A stretch of DNA of 8,970 nt from an uncultured Litorilinea sp. (GTDB lineage Bacteria > Chloroflexota > Anaerolineae > Caldilineales > Caldilineaceae): the NCBI GenBank assembly GCA_937922105.1, contig CAKZVN010000343.1:1-8970 (forward strand), in the 5' to 3' direction. The position numbers were made by a program, and so were the translations under genes. Shown in pieces: positions 1-6,368 of this stretch (within the stretch, counting starts at the first letter, position 1; each line of letters opens with the position of its first letter). Under the pieces are notes generated by a model. It made no database searches and had not been told where the DNA came from. It saw only the letters and a list, made by a program, of their open reading frames with translations.

Positions 1-1
1 G

Positions 2-592
2 GCCGAGGTGTTGGACATCCTCGGCGGCGGCGTGGCGCTGCTGGACAAGGTCCTGCCCATGGTGCGCAACCTGGGTATCGGTGTGACCCTGCGCTTCCCC
101 GTCGCGGCGGGCGAGGCTCCCATCCCCCTGGTGGTGGTGGACGATGAAGTTGCGGCGCGCTCGTTGGCGGCCCAGCAAGAGTTCCTGGCTGCTGTCGGCA
201 CCCCGCCCACCTTCCAGATCGCTGTCACCTATGCGCCGGACGGCACCTGGACGGTCATGGATATGACCCAGGCCGAATGGAGCCAGGTCATGGGTATGGT
301 CCCGTGGGAGGCGCTCAATCTGCCGCCGGATTTGGTGCAAGGCGCCAGCGCTGCCGGCATCAAGCAAGTCGGCTTGGCGACCAATAGCGAGGGCATCTTC
401 ATCTCGATCAACGGCAAGACGCTGCCCTACATCCGCTGGGCGGACGGGCGCATCAACTATGTCTTGGCGTTGGCGGAACGGACCGGTCTGCTGGGGGACG
501 ACCCCAACATCGCGCAGATCATTGATACGGTCGAGGCCCTGCTGCCCGCAGTGCAGGCCTCCAACGTCAACTTGAACGTATCCTTCCCGTAA
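2..592 (+). CDS. Hypothetical protein, 3' part (5' end outside window)
   Basis: The frame is open from the first base, so this is probably the C-terminal part of a longer protein; a GTG at 8 would give 194 residues but has no visible ribosome binding site. I do not recognise a named domain. The C-terminal half has the pattern of repeat-type secreted proteins I associate with Chloroflexota: a segment ending VNLNVSFP, preceded by a short strand segment with NGKTLPYIRW (residues 135-144 counted from the GTG). The beginning of the fragment (LDKVLPMVRN...VTLRFP, residues 12-31) resembles its very end (VEALLPAVQA...LNVSFP, residues 175-194). The protein may therefore be built from tandem modules, with more of them upstream. 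The absence of long hydrophobic stretches fits a soluble or exported protein. The gene ends 26 bases before a pair of strong hairpins and converges on the next gene. Function unknown; the coding call is firm, the family is not. Confidence 0.8.
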   Translation, partial: AEVLDILGGGVALLDKVLPMVRNLGIGVTLRFPVAAGEAPIPLVVVDDEVAARSLAAQQEFLAAVGTPPTFQIAVTYAPDGTWTVMDMTQAEWSQVMGMVPWEALNLPPDLVQGASAAGIKQVGLATNSEGIFISINGKTLPYIRWADGRINYVLALAERTGLLGDDPNIAQIIDTVEALLPAVQASNVNLNVSFP

Positions 593-618
593 AACCGGGT
601 TTTCCCCTTTGCGCGTGC

Positions 619-653
619 CCAGGGCGCCCACACTGGATGGGTGGGCGCCCTGG
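619..653. terminator. 13-bp perfect hairpin between convergent genes
   Basis: Positions 619-631 (CCAGGGCGCCCAC) pair perfectly with 641-653, leaving a 9-nt loop. There is no clear T-run on either side, so alone it is not a textbook intrinsic terminator. It lies 8 bases before a second hairpin in the 141-bp gap between convergent genes, which suggests a role in ending transcription or protecting 3' ends. Confidence 0.55.
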
Positions 654-661
654 CAATCAAG

Positions 662-710
662 CCGGGGTCGGGTCTCCACTATCGGAAGACCCGACCCCGG
701 TCTGTTTTGT
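662..710 (+). terminator. Intrinsic terminator, 14-bp stem plus T-rich tail
   Basis: Positions 662-675 (CCGGGGTCGGGTCT) pair perfectly with 687-700 around an 11-nt loop, followed on the plus strand by TCTGTTTTGT. This fits termination of the upstream plus-strand gene. On the minus strand the hairpin is followed only by a weak CTTGATTGCC, so it might also stop transcription coming from the RraA-like gene, less certainly. Confidence 0.75.
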
Positions 711-733
711 ATGGATTGCCCGACGGTGAACCG

Positions 734-1477
734 CTAGCCCTGGCCAGACTGCTGCTTGCGCCACTCTTCATATTCGGCGCGGGCTTCCTCGGAGAGCGGG
801 TAGTACTTGCGGAGGTCACCGCCCTGGGCCAAGCGCATGCGCGAGAAATCTTCCCATTCCGCGTGCTCGCTGGCTTTCTTGAGCAATTCCGGCGCCAACC
901 CGATGGGCACCACCACCGCGCCATCGTCATCCGCAACGATGATGTCGCCCGGCATCACCAGCGTATCACAGACGGCGATGGGCACGTTGACGGCAAAAGG
1001 CACGATGTCGGTCTGGGTGTGGAAGTTGGGCGTCGTTCCCTTGAGCCAGAGACCGAGACCCAGATGTTTGGCTTTGGGGAAATCGCGGATGCAGCCGTCA
1101 ATCACCACGCCGACCCCGCCGCGGCCCTTGAAATAGGTGAGCATCATCTCGCCGAAGACACCGCTGCCCAAATGGCCGCGCGCATCCACCACGACTACGT
1201 CACCTTCCTGGGTGTGATAGAGCACATGGCGGTGCAGCTGTTTTTCCGGGTCGGCGTATTCGTCTTGGCGATATTGGTCTTCGCGCTTGGGCATGAATTG
1301 CAAGGTAAGCGCCGGGCCGGCGACGGTCACGCCGGGGGTGAACGTGCGGACTCCGCGCAGGTGCGGGTCACGGATGCCCAGCCGGCTCAACTCACCGGCG
1401 GCGGTGGCGCTGCCGATGTGCTGGAGGCCGAGGACAAGGTCACGCGGCGGGCGCTGGATGTCGGGTGTCTGGATCAT
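734..1477 (-). CDS. RraA / HMG-aldolase family protein
   Basis: A 247-residue member of the RraA-like fold, which contains both the RNase E regulator RraA and metal-dependent 4-hydroxy-4-methyl-2-oxoglutarate/oxaloacetate aldolases. Visible family features are the glycine-rich GSGVFGE segment (residues 104-110) and GVVIDGCIRD (123-132). The latter ends in Arg131-Asp132, the pair that holds substrate and metal in the aldolases; E. coli RraA lacks the Asp. This favours an aldolase or decarboxylase-type enzyme over an RNase E inhibitor, even though databases often name such proteins RraA. At 247 residues it is longer than E. coli RraA (about 160), with extra N-terminal sequence and a charged C-terminal helix (about 205-242). 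The ATG at 1477 is chosen; the purine-rich AGAGGAAAG upstream is rather far away, with a weaker GGA nearer. It follows dgkA by 93 bp on the same strand with no clear terminator, so it may be the last gene of that transcript. The true substrate cannot be read from sequence. Confidence 0.85.
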   Translation of the reverse strand: MIQTPDIQRPPRDLVLGLQHIGSATAAGELSRLGIRDPHLRGVRTFTPGVTVAGPALTLQFMPKREDQYRQDEYADPEKQLHRHVLYHTQEGDVVVVDARGHLGSGVFGEMMLTYFKGRGGVGVVIDGCIRDFPKAKHLGLGLWLKGTTPNFHTQTDIVPFAVNVPIAVCDTLVMPGDIIVADDDGAVVVPIGLAPELLKKASEHAEWEDFSRMRLAQGGDLRKYYPLSEEARAEYEEWRKQQSGQG

Positions 1478-1570
1478 GGTCAGGTTCCGTTCTTTCCTCT
1501 GGGCATTGGGTTGAGCATGGATTAGGCAATCGAGTAAGCAATGAAATCGGGAATCGGGGTGGATGGGAAG

Positions 1571-2035
1571 CTAAAACCACAGGGACCACAGCCGCGGGCC
1601 GAAGATGGCGGACGCGACGATCACGCTGCCCGCAACGGCAAAGAGCATGGCTCCCGCAGCCGTGTCTTTGGCGATCTTCGCCAGGGGATGGATTTGCGGC
1701 GAGACCAAATCAACCACAGCTTCCACCGCGGTGTTGACGGCTTCCAGCGCCAGCACCATCGCCACTGTCAACCCCAAGAGACCCCACTCCAGCGCGCTGA
1801 TGCCGAACCACCACCCTGCCACGCAGACCACTGCCAGCGCGCTCAACTCGATCCAGGCGTTGGGTTGGGTCCGCAGGGTATAGAGCACCCCTTGCCAGGC
1901 GGCGCGAAAGCTCAGCACACGACCGGGGAGAAAGGCGATGCCGGTGCGGAAGTTGCGCCGCGGGGTGGCGCGGGCGCTGTCTGCGGCTGTGCCGCGGGCT
2001 ACGCTGGATTCGACGGCGAGGCTTGTGTCGGACAT
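1571..2035 (-). CDS. dgkA: Diacylglycerol/undecaprenol kinase, DgkA family
   Basis: Small integral-membrane lipid kinase. In Gram-positive-type bacteria this family phosphorylates undecaprenol to recycle the cell-wall lipid carrier, whereas the E. coli enzyme acts on diacylglycerol. The signature EAVNTAVEAVVD is at residues 98-109 of the 154-residue form, followed by H116 and the KIAKDTAAGA segment (120-129). The conserved Glu, Asn, Glu, Lys and Asp of the active site are all present. Three hydrophobic helices are visible (about 60-79, 80-101, 126-150), as expected for the trimeric enzyme. The roughly 45-residue N-terminal extension is polar and Ala/Arg-rich. The ATG at 2035 is preferred; a TTG at 2068 would add 11 residues, and neither has a good ribosome binding site. 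It lies 51 bp after ybeY, the same order as in the conserved yqfF-ybeY-dgkA block. Choice of lipid substrate is inference. Confidence 0.9.
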   Translation of the reverse strand: MSDTSLAVESSVARGTAADSARATPRRNFRTGIAFLPGRVLSFRAAWQGVLYTLRTQPNAWIELSALAVVCVAGWWFGISALEWGLLGLTVAMVLALEAVNTAVEAVVDLVSPQIHPLAKIAKDTAAGAMLFAVAGSVIVASAIFGPRLWSLWF

Positions 2036-2086
2036 GGGGTGTGCTCGGTTGGAACAGGGCCGCGCCAATGATGACCCGGCACGCTA

Positions 2087-2629
2087 CTAGGATTCACGAT
2101 GCTGTTGGGTTAGCCCGCCGTCGCCGAATTGTGCCAGGATTGCTTCCTGGACGGCCCACATCTCCGCTTCGGCTTCCGGGGTGTCGTGGTCATAGCCCAA
2201 CAAATGCAGTGTACCGTGGACCACCAGCAAACGCAATTCCGCGGCGGGTGAGACGCCAAGCCGCGCGGCTTGGCGCAGGCTATAGGGATAGGCGATGAGA
2301 ATATCGCCCAGATAATCTTCCAGTTCGGCGGCGGCTTCGGGGGGCATGGTCAGGGCGCTCGCAGCGTCATCCTGGGCGGGAAAGCTGAGTACGTCGGTGG
2401 CTTCGTCCAGCCCGCGGTAGGTGCGGTTGAGGTCACGCACCGCTTCGTCCGTGGTGACGACCACCGTGAGCAGCGCGCGCGTGACGCCGCAATGGCGCAA
2501 GGCGGCGCTTGCCGCAGCCAAGAGACCCATGCCGTCAATCTCGTCGGCATAGGCGTCGTCAATCTGTAGGTCAATCGCGTACTCCGGCTCCACGTCCGCT
2601 GCGGGCGAATGGCCGTTGATGGTTGCCAT
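2087..2629 (-). CDS. ybeY: Endoribonuclease YbeY, rRNA maturation factor
   Basis: Zinc-dependent endoribonuclease family involved in 16S rRNA 3'-end maturation and ribosome quality control. The 180-residue product carries the complete metal motif HGTLHLLGYDH (residues 138-148), with His138, His142 and His148 as ligands, and the upstream family segment TDVLSFP (78-84). Length is typical (about 150-180). The ATG at 2629 is chosen because it begins just 4 bases after the yqfF stop codon and has GGAG about 9 bases upstream, inside the yqfF 3' end. An upstream in-frame start at 2791 would overlap yqfF by about 160 bases and encode an arginine-rich shadow of it. Near-overlap with yqfF suggests translational coupling. 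Confidence 0.95.
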   Translation of the reverse strand: MATINGHSPAADVEPEYAIDLQIDDAYADEIDGMGLLAAASAALRHCGVTRALLTVVVTTDEAVRDLNRTYRGLDEATDVLSFPAQDDAASALTMPPEAAAELEDYLGDILIAYPYSLRQAARLGVSPAAELRLLVVHGTLHLLGYDHDTPEAEAEMWAVQEAILAQFGDGGLTQQHRES

Positions 2630-2633
2630 GCGT

Positions 2634-4805
2634 TTAGGCTCCGCTCGGTTCTTCGATGCCGCCGGGCAACGGGACCGGCTCCGTCGTATGGGGGCGACTG
2701 CCATTGGTCTCTTCGGCGCGCGGGCGCTTGACCATCTCCGGGTACTGGACGCGCGGATGGTGGACGCCCTGCAACACCTGAATGAAGACATCCTTGATGG
2801 TGGTCAACTCACGGAAGGTGAGGTTGCTGTCGTTGAGATCGCCGTCGGCAACGCGTTCGTCAATCAAACGGTTGATGAGTTGGGCCAATTCCTCGCGCGT
2901 GGCGGGGCGCATGGCACGAACCGCGGCTTCACAGGTGTCGGCAAGGAAGAGGATGGCAGTTTCTTTGCTGCGCGGGTTGGGTCCGGGATAGCGGAAATCG
3001 GCGGGGTCCACCGTCACGCCGTCCGGGGCCTCACGTTGGGCTTGGATGTAAAAGAACTTGACCAGGGTCGTGCCGTGGTGTTCGCGGATAAAATCGCGCA
3101 GCCGTAGCGGCAAGCGATACTTGGCTGCCAAGTCCAACCCGTCGCTCACATGGCTGATGATGATTTGCGCGCTGGTGAGCGGGTCCAACTTATCGTGGGG
3201 CGAGTTGCTGTCCACGATGTTTTCGGTGAAGAAATAAGGGCGCACCGTCTTGCCGATGTCGTGGTAATAGGCGCCCACGCGCGTGAGGAAGGCATCGGCG
3301 CCGATAGCCGCGGCCGCGCGCTCGGCAAGGTTGCTGACCACAATGGTGTGGTGATAGGTTCCCGATGCCTTGAGCAACAGCTGGCGCAGCAGCGGGTGGG
3401 TGGGGCGGCTCAGTTCGGTCAATTGAAGGCTGGTGGTGATGCCGAAGAGATTGCCCAGCACCAAATAGAGAATCATGGCAATGCTGGCGGATAGCCCCCC
3501 GTTGAGAAGGACGACCGTGTGCAACTGTACCAAGCGCGCCGTGTCCAGGTCCTCGAACGGCGCGCGGAACGCGGCGAAGATCAACCAGTTGCACGCCGCT
3601 ACCGCCACCCCGGCCCAAAAGAAGGACGTGAGCCGCTCGGCGCGCCCCAAGACGACGATACCGGCGATGCTGCCCAGGCCCAGATAGGGGATCACCCCCG
3701 GGTTATTGCGCGCCAGATAGACTGCCACCAGGGTCAAGGCGAAGAGGATCACCACCGCTGCGCGCACATGGATCAACACCGCGACCAACATCCCCAGCGC
3801 CGCCAACGGATAGAGATAGGGCAACCAGTCGTGGGGCACGAGCATGAATTTCGCCGCCAACAGCCAAGCCACCACCAACAGGATGAGCAGCCCATATTCG
3901 GGGACGTTGCGCAGAACGGCGGGCCACACCCGGTAGAGCGCGCCCCCGGCGACCGTCACCAACGCCAAGCTGAACAACGTGCCGCGCAACGCAATCCACC
4001 AGTTCCATTCCCCTTGCAACAGCCCAATCTGGGTCATGGCTTCCACATGTTCGGGCGTCACGCGGTCGCCGGCGCGCACGATGATCTCGTTGCGTTCCAG
4101 AGTGACCAACTGCATGGGGACATCGGCGCGTGCCCGCTCGCGCAATTCTTCGGTGCGCGCCGGATTCGCCATGCTATTGGGACGGACCAGTCCGCGCGCG
4201 ATTTCCACGACAATGGTATTGGCCCGCTCGGATAGCTCGCCGGAGACCAGGGCGGGCACGCGGCGGCGCGCCGCCGCCAGCGTGCTCTCGCGAATCTCTT
4301 CGCGCATGACGCGGTCTAGGGTCACGGGCAGTTCGTTGACGACCGAGTCCCACTCGGCGGGGGTCGCTTCCAGGATGAGGAGGGCCAACTCCGGCGTCAC
4401 CGGAAAGGCCGTGATGGCGAGCAGATAGTCGGTCTTCAATTCGGGCGAAGCATATTCGTCGGCGCGCACCATGCTCATATAGGCGAGGATGTCGCGGCCC
4501 AGTTCAATTTGTTGGCGACGCACGCGGCCGTCCGGGGGATCATATTGGTCGGGGATGGCGGCGGCGGCACGCTCGCGCGCGCGTTCGGTGAGAATCTGGC
4601 TTTCGTAGACGATCTGGCGCGGCACCACCACGTCATGGGGCGCGATCTCCCCGGCGGGCATGCGCAGTTGCCCACTGAAGGGAATCTGCCAGGCGAAGAG
4701 CCCCACCAGGAGAATGACGACCGACGCGGTGAGGATGGCGATGAGAAGCCGGTCGCCCCAGCGGCTTCGTGGTGGCAAGCGAAAGGAGAGGGTGGCTTGG
4801 GACAT
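2634..4805 (-). CDS. pgpH: 7TM-HD family c-di-AMP phosphodiesterase (PgpH/YqfF)
   Basis: Membrane-bound HD hydrolase of 723 residues. The related Listeria PgpH and Bacillus YqfF degrade cyclic di-AMP to pApA inside the cell; c-di-AMP cleavage here is inferred from family. Order of parts: a single N-terminal membrane helix (about 18-40); an extracytoplasmic 7TMR-HDED-type domain rich in charged helices (about 45-265); a block of seven hydrophobic segments (about 271-455); and a cytoplasmic HD domain (about 470-680). The catalytic metal set is visible: TYHHT (His485/His486), YYHDIGK (His515-Asp516), ISHVSDG (His552), REHHGT (His576/577) and LADTCE (Asp623). The last about 40 residues are proline-rich and polar. 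The ATG at 4805 is chosen for its AAGG ribosome site 6 bases upstream; a longer version starting at 4949 would overlap yqeY and look non-coding. It lies 43 bp after yqeY and 4 bp before ybeY. Confidence 0.94.
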   Translation of the reverse strand: MSQATLSFRLPPRSRWGDRLLIAILTASVVILLVGLFAWQIPFSGQLRMPAGEIAPHDVVVPRQIVYESQILTERARERAAAAIPDQYDPPDGRVRRQQIELGRDILAYMSMVRADEYASPELKTDYLLAITAFPVTPELALLILEATPAEWDSVVNELPVTLDRVMREEIRESTLAAARRRVPALVSGELSERANTIVVEIARGLVRPNSMANPARTEELRERARADVPMQLVTLERNEIIVRAGDRVTPEHVEAMTQIGLLQGEWNWWIALRGTLFSLALVTVAGGALYRVWPAVLRNVPEYGLLILLVVAWLLAAKFMLVPHDWLPYLYPLAALGMLVAVLIHVRAAVVILFALTLVAVYLARNNPGVIPYLGLGSIAGIVVLGRAERLTSFFWAGVAVAACNWLIFAAFRAPFEDLDTARLVQLHTVVLLNGGLSASIAMILYLVLGNLFGITTSLQLTELSRPTHPLLRQLLLKASGTYHHTIVVSNLAERAAAAIGADAFLTRVGAYYHDIGKTVRPYFFTENIVDSNSPHDKLDPLTSAQIIISHVSDGLDLAAKYRLPLRLRDFIREHHGTTLVKFFYIQAQREAPDGVTVDPADFRYPGPNPRSKETAILFLADTCEAAVRAMRPATREELAQLINRLIDERVADGDLNDSNLTFRELTTIKDVFIQVLQGVHHPRVQYPEMVKRPRAEETNGSRPHTTEPVPLPGGIEEPSGA

Positions 4806-4848
4806 GGCGGACCTTATGGACCCGACCTGCCGTCGTGCGGACGGACGG

Positions 4849-5319
4849 TCACGCGCCCAGCAATTGGCGCACAATACGGCTGACGACTTTGCCGTCGGCC
4901 CCCGCGCCGATGCGCGCCAGCAACACGGGCATGACCTTGCCCAGGTCACGCGCGGAGGCGGCGCCGGTTTCGGCGATCACCGTGCGCGCCAGGTCTTCGA
5001 TTTCGGCTTCGCTCAATTGGCGCGGCAGATAGCGCTCTAAGACGGCTAATTCGGCGCGCTCTTGGGCGGCGCGCTCCTGCGCGCCCAGCGCCTCGAACTC
5101 GGCAGCGGTCTCGCGGCGGCGCTTGGCCTCGCGCTGGATGATGGCCAGCACCTGGGTGTCGTCCAGGTGGTGGTCGGCGCCGGCCTTGCTCGCTTCGGTC
5201 AAGGCCGTCTTGACTGCGCGCAGGGTGAGTTTGGTCACGGTATCTTGAGCGCGCATGGCCTCTTTCAGGTCGGCGTCGAGTTTGCTCCACAAGGAGGCTT
5301 GGGCAGATGTGGTCGTCAT
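4849..5319 (-). CDS. yqeY: YqeY-like protein (GatB/YqeY domain)
   Basis: A 156-residue all-helical protein of the YqeY family, which resembles the C-terminal tRNA-binding tail of the amidotransferase subunit GatB. A role linked to tRNA or translation is usually supposed, but the precise function is unproven. Family features: KEAMRAQDTVTKLTLRAVK (19-37), QREAKRRRETAAEF (62-75), LERYLPRQLSEAEIE (94-108), and the C-terminal GKVMPVLLARIGAGADGK (127-144). Length is normal (about 150). The ATG at 5319 has GGAG 4 bases upstream; a GTG at 5337 would add six residues. It is 35 bp downstream of the VTT gene and 43 bp upstream of pgpH, so it is probably co-transcribed with both. The yqeY-to-pgpH link is shared with Bacillus-type genomes, where several genes intervene. 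Confidence 0.93.
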   Translation of the reverse strand: MTTTSAQASLWSKLDADLKEAMRAQDTVTKLTLRAVKTALTEASKAGADHHLDDTQVLAIIQREAKRRRETAAEFEALGAQERAAQERAELAVLERYLPRQLSEAEIEDLARTVIAETGAASARDLGKVMPVLLARIGAGADGKVVSRIVRQLLGA

Positions 5320-5354
5320 AGGACTCCGGCCCCGCACAGACGGGGAAAGAAGGT

Positions 5355-6110
5355 TTAGTCGGCAGGCTCGGCGTCCGCTGCCGGCAGGTTATTGATGTGC
5401 CGCTGGACATGACGGTCGGCCCAGTCGGTCAGGCGATCTTGATAGCGCAAGAAAAGCACCAGCAGCAGGGCCAGCAACAGAATAACCAGTCCCACCTGCC
5501 ACCAGGTCAACCACATGACCCCCGCGCCCGCCGCCGCCGCCACAAAGGTAGTGGGCACGCGCACCAACAGGGTGATGAGAATCACTTTGACATAGGAGAC
5601 GCGCGCCAAACCGCCCATAAAATAGGGCAGGTCGCCCGTCGGTCCCAGGATCAACATGAACCAGACCAGCGTGCTGGTGCTGTGGGTGACGCGTTCCCAG
5701 CGCTCAATGCGCTCGCCGCCGACGAGACGCGCCGCTAACGGGCGACCATAGCGCCGAGCCAGCCCGAAAGCCAGCGACGCGCCCAGGAGCAAACCCAGGC
5801 TGGCATATAGCCCACCCCACCACGGCCCGAAGAGAAAGCCCGCCGCAATTTGGACCACATAGCCGGGGATGGGAGCAACGACGATCTGCAACGCGTTGAG
5901 CGCGATCAACGCCACCGGACCGAGCCAACCCAACTGCGCGAGCCACGCCTCCAGCGCGGCTTCATCCTGGAGGAAGCGCCACAGCTGCGGCCCATAGACA
6001 ATCAGCAATGCCCCCGCGACCAACGCGCCCACGCCTAATGCCCAAATCTCTCCTCGCCGGAAAGCGGGAAATGGGGCAGTTGGTGAGGTGCGGGTTTCCG
6101 GTTCAGACAT
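5355..6110 (-). CDS. TVP38/TMEM64 (VTT/DedA-like) membrane protein
   Basis: Polytopic inner-membrane protein of the VTT superfamily, 251 residues from the ATG at 6110. The family includes DedA proteins and TVP38/TMEM64 and has been linked to lipid scrambling or transport of lipid carriers such as undecaprenyl phosphate. Visible features: an N-terminal membrane helix (about 23-41); the core segment APIPGYVVQIAAGFLFGP (residues 79-96); FGLARRYGRP (115-124); and the second half-hairpin LGPTGDLPYFMGGLARVS (155-172). Further hydrophobic helices follow (about 173-195 and 204-221) and the tail is charged. A GTG at 6134 would add eight residues and lies only about 8 bases from the predicted transcription start; neither start has a clear ribosome site, so the N-terminus is uncertain. 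It is the first gene of the minus-strand operon. Its co-transcription with a DgkA-type undecaprenol kinase fits a lipid-carrier role, as inference. Confidence 0.88.
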   Translation of the reverse strand: MSEPETRTSPTAPFPAFRRGEIWALGVGALVAGALLIVYGPQLWRFLQDEAALEAWLAQLGWLGPVALIALNALQIVVAPIPGYVVQIAAGFLFGPWWGGLYASLGLLLGASLAFGLARRYGRPLAARLVGGERIERWERVTHSTSTLVWFMLILGPTGDLPYFMGGLARVSYVKVILITLLVRVPTTFVAAAAGAGVMWLTWWQVGLVILLLALLLVLFLRYQDRLTDWADRHVQRHINNLPAADAEPAD

Positions 6111-6148
6111 GGGCCACGTTTGCTCGTCGTTCACGCATCGCGCTGTCC

Positions 6149-6176
6149 ATTATACCCTGCACCCCCGCGCTGTCAA
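6149..6176 (-). promoter_or_regulatory. Perfect-consensus sigma70-type promoter for the minus-strand operon
   Basis: On the minus strand, TTGACA (6176-6171) and TATAAT (6154-6149) are separated by 16 bp, matching the consensus at all 12 positions. The predicted start is near 6142, giving a leader of about 30 nt to the ATG at 6110 or 8 nt to the GTG at 6134. It should drive the VTT gene, yqeY, pgpH, ybeY and dgkA. Full consensus suggests strong, housekeeping-type expression. Confidence 0.85.
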
Positions 6177-6207
6177 CCGGCGGAGGCCCTTCGTCATCCC
6201 TGTGAAT

Positions 6208-6291
6208 CTGTGCTCCCTGGCTCTCCCGATGCGGCGCGACTTTGGCAGCGGTGCAGCGTTTCCGTAAGATAGAGCATACAACGGAGCACAG
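6208..6291. repeat. 9-bp inverted repeat flanking the mutase-operon promoter
   Basis: CTGTGCTCC (6208-6216) and its exact reverse complement GGAGCACAG (6283-6291) bracket the candidate plus-strand promoter. A related AGAGCATACA lies at 6271-6280, in the same orientation as the second arm and about 12 bases before it. The spacing between the two perfect arms is about 75 bp centre to centre. It could be paired operator sites or chance; no known regulator motif is recognised. Confidence 0.35.
6242..6270 (+). promoter_or_regulatory. Candidate sigma70-type promoter for the mutase subunit-meaB operon
   Basis: TTGGCA (6242-6247), 17 bp, then TAAGAT (6265-6270) on the plus strand. This matches five of six -35 bases and four of six -10 bases with ideal spacing. 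Predicted start is near 6277, leaving about 90 nt of leader before the ATG at 6369. It is divergent from the consensus promoter at 6149-6176. Confidence 0.6.
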
Positions 6292-6340
6292 TCGGTAGCG
6301 TTGCCCCGGTTTGTGCCCGCTTTTATTGCTAACTCACTTT

Positions 6341-6368
6341 TTGGAACTACGTGCTTGGAACGACGTGC
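6341..6368 (+). repeat. 14-bp tandem duplication ending at the start codon
   Basis: TTGGAACTACGTGC (6341-6354) is followed directly by TTGGAACGACGTGC (6355-6368), one mismatch, and the ATG of the mutase subunit begins at the next base. Each copy contains GGAA, the only ribosome-site-like sequence here, at 9 bases from the ATG in the proximal copy. A GTG inside the first copy (6351) gives an alternative, longer start. Confidence 0.85.

Noticed and set aside
641..1525. Long plus-strand open frame of 294 codons opposite the RraA-like gene
   Set aside because: It is antisense to a gene with clear family motifs, has His/Arg/Gly-rich low-information composition, and has no ribosome site.
3519..4235. 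Plus-strand open frame of 238 codons opposite pgpH
   Set aside because: It lies entirely within the well-supported pgpH gene on the other strand, and its Gln/His/Arg-rich sequence is typical of an antisense shadow.
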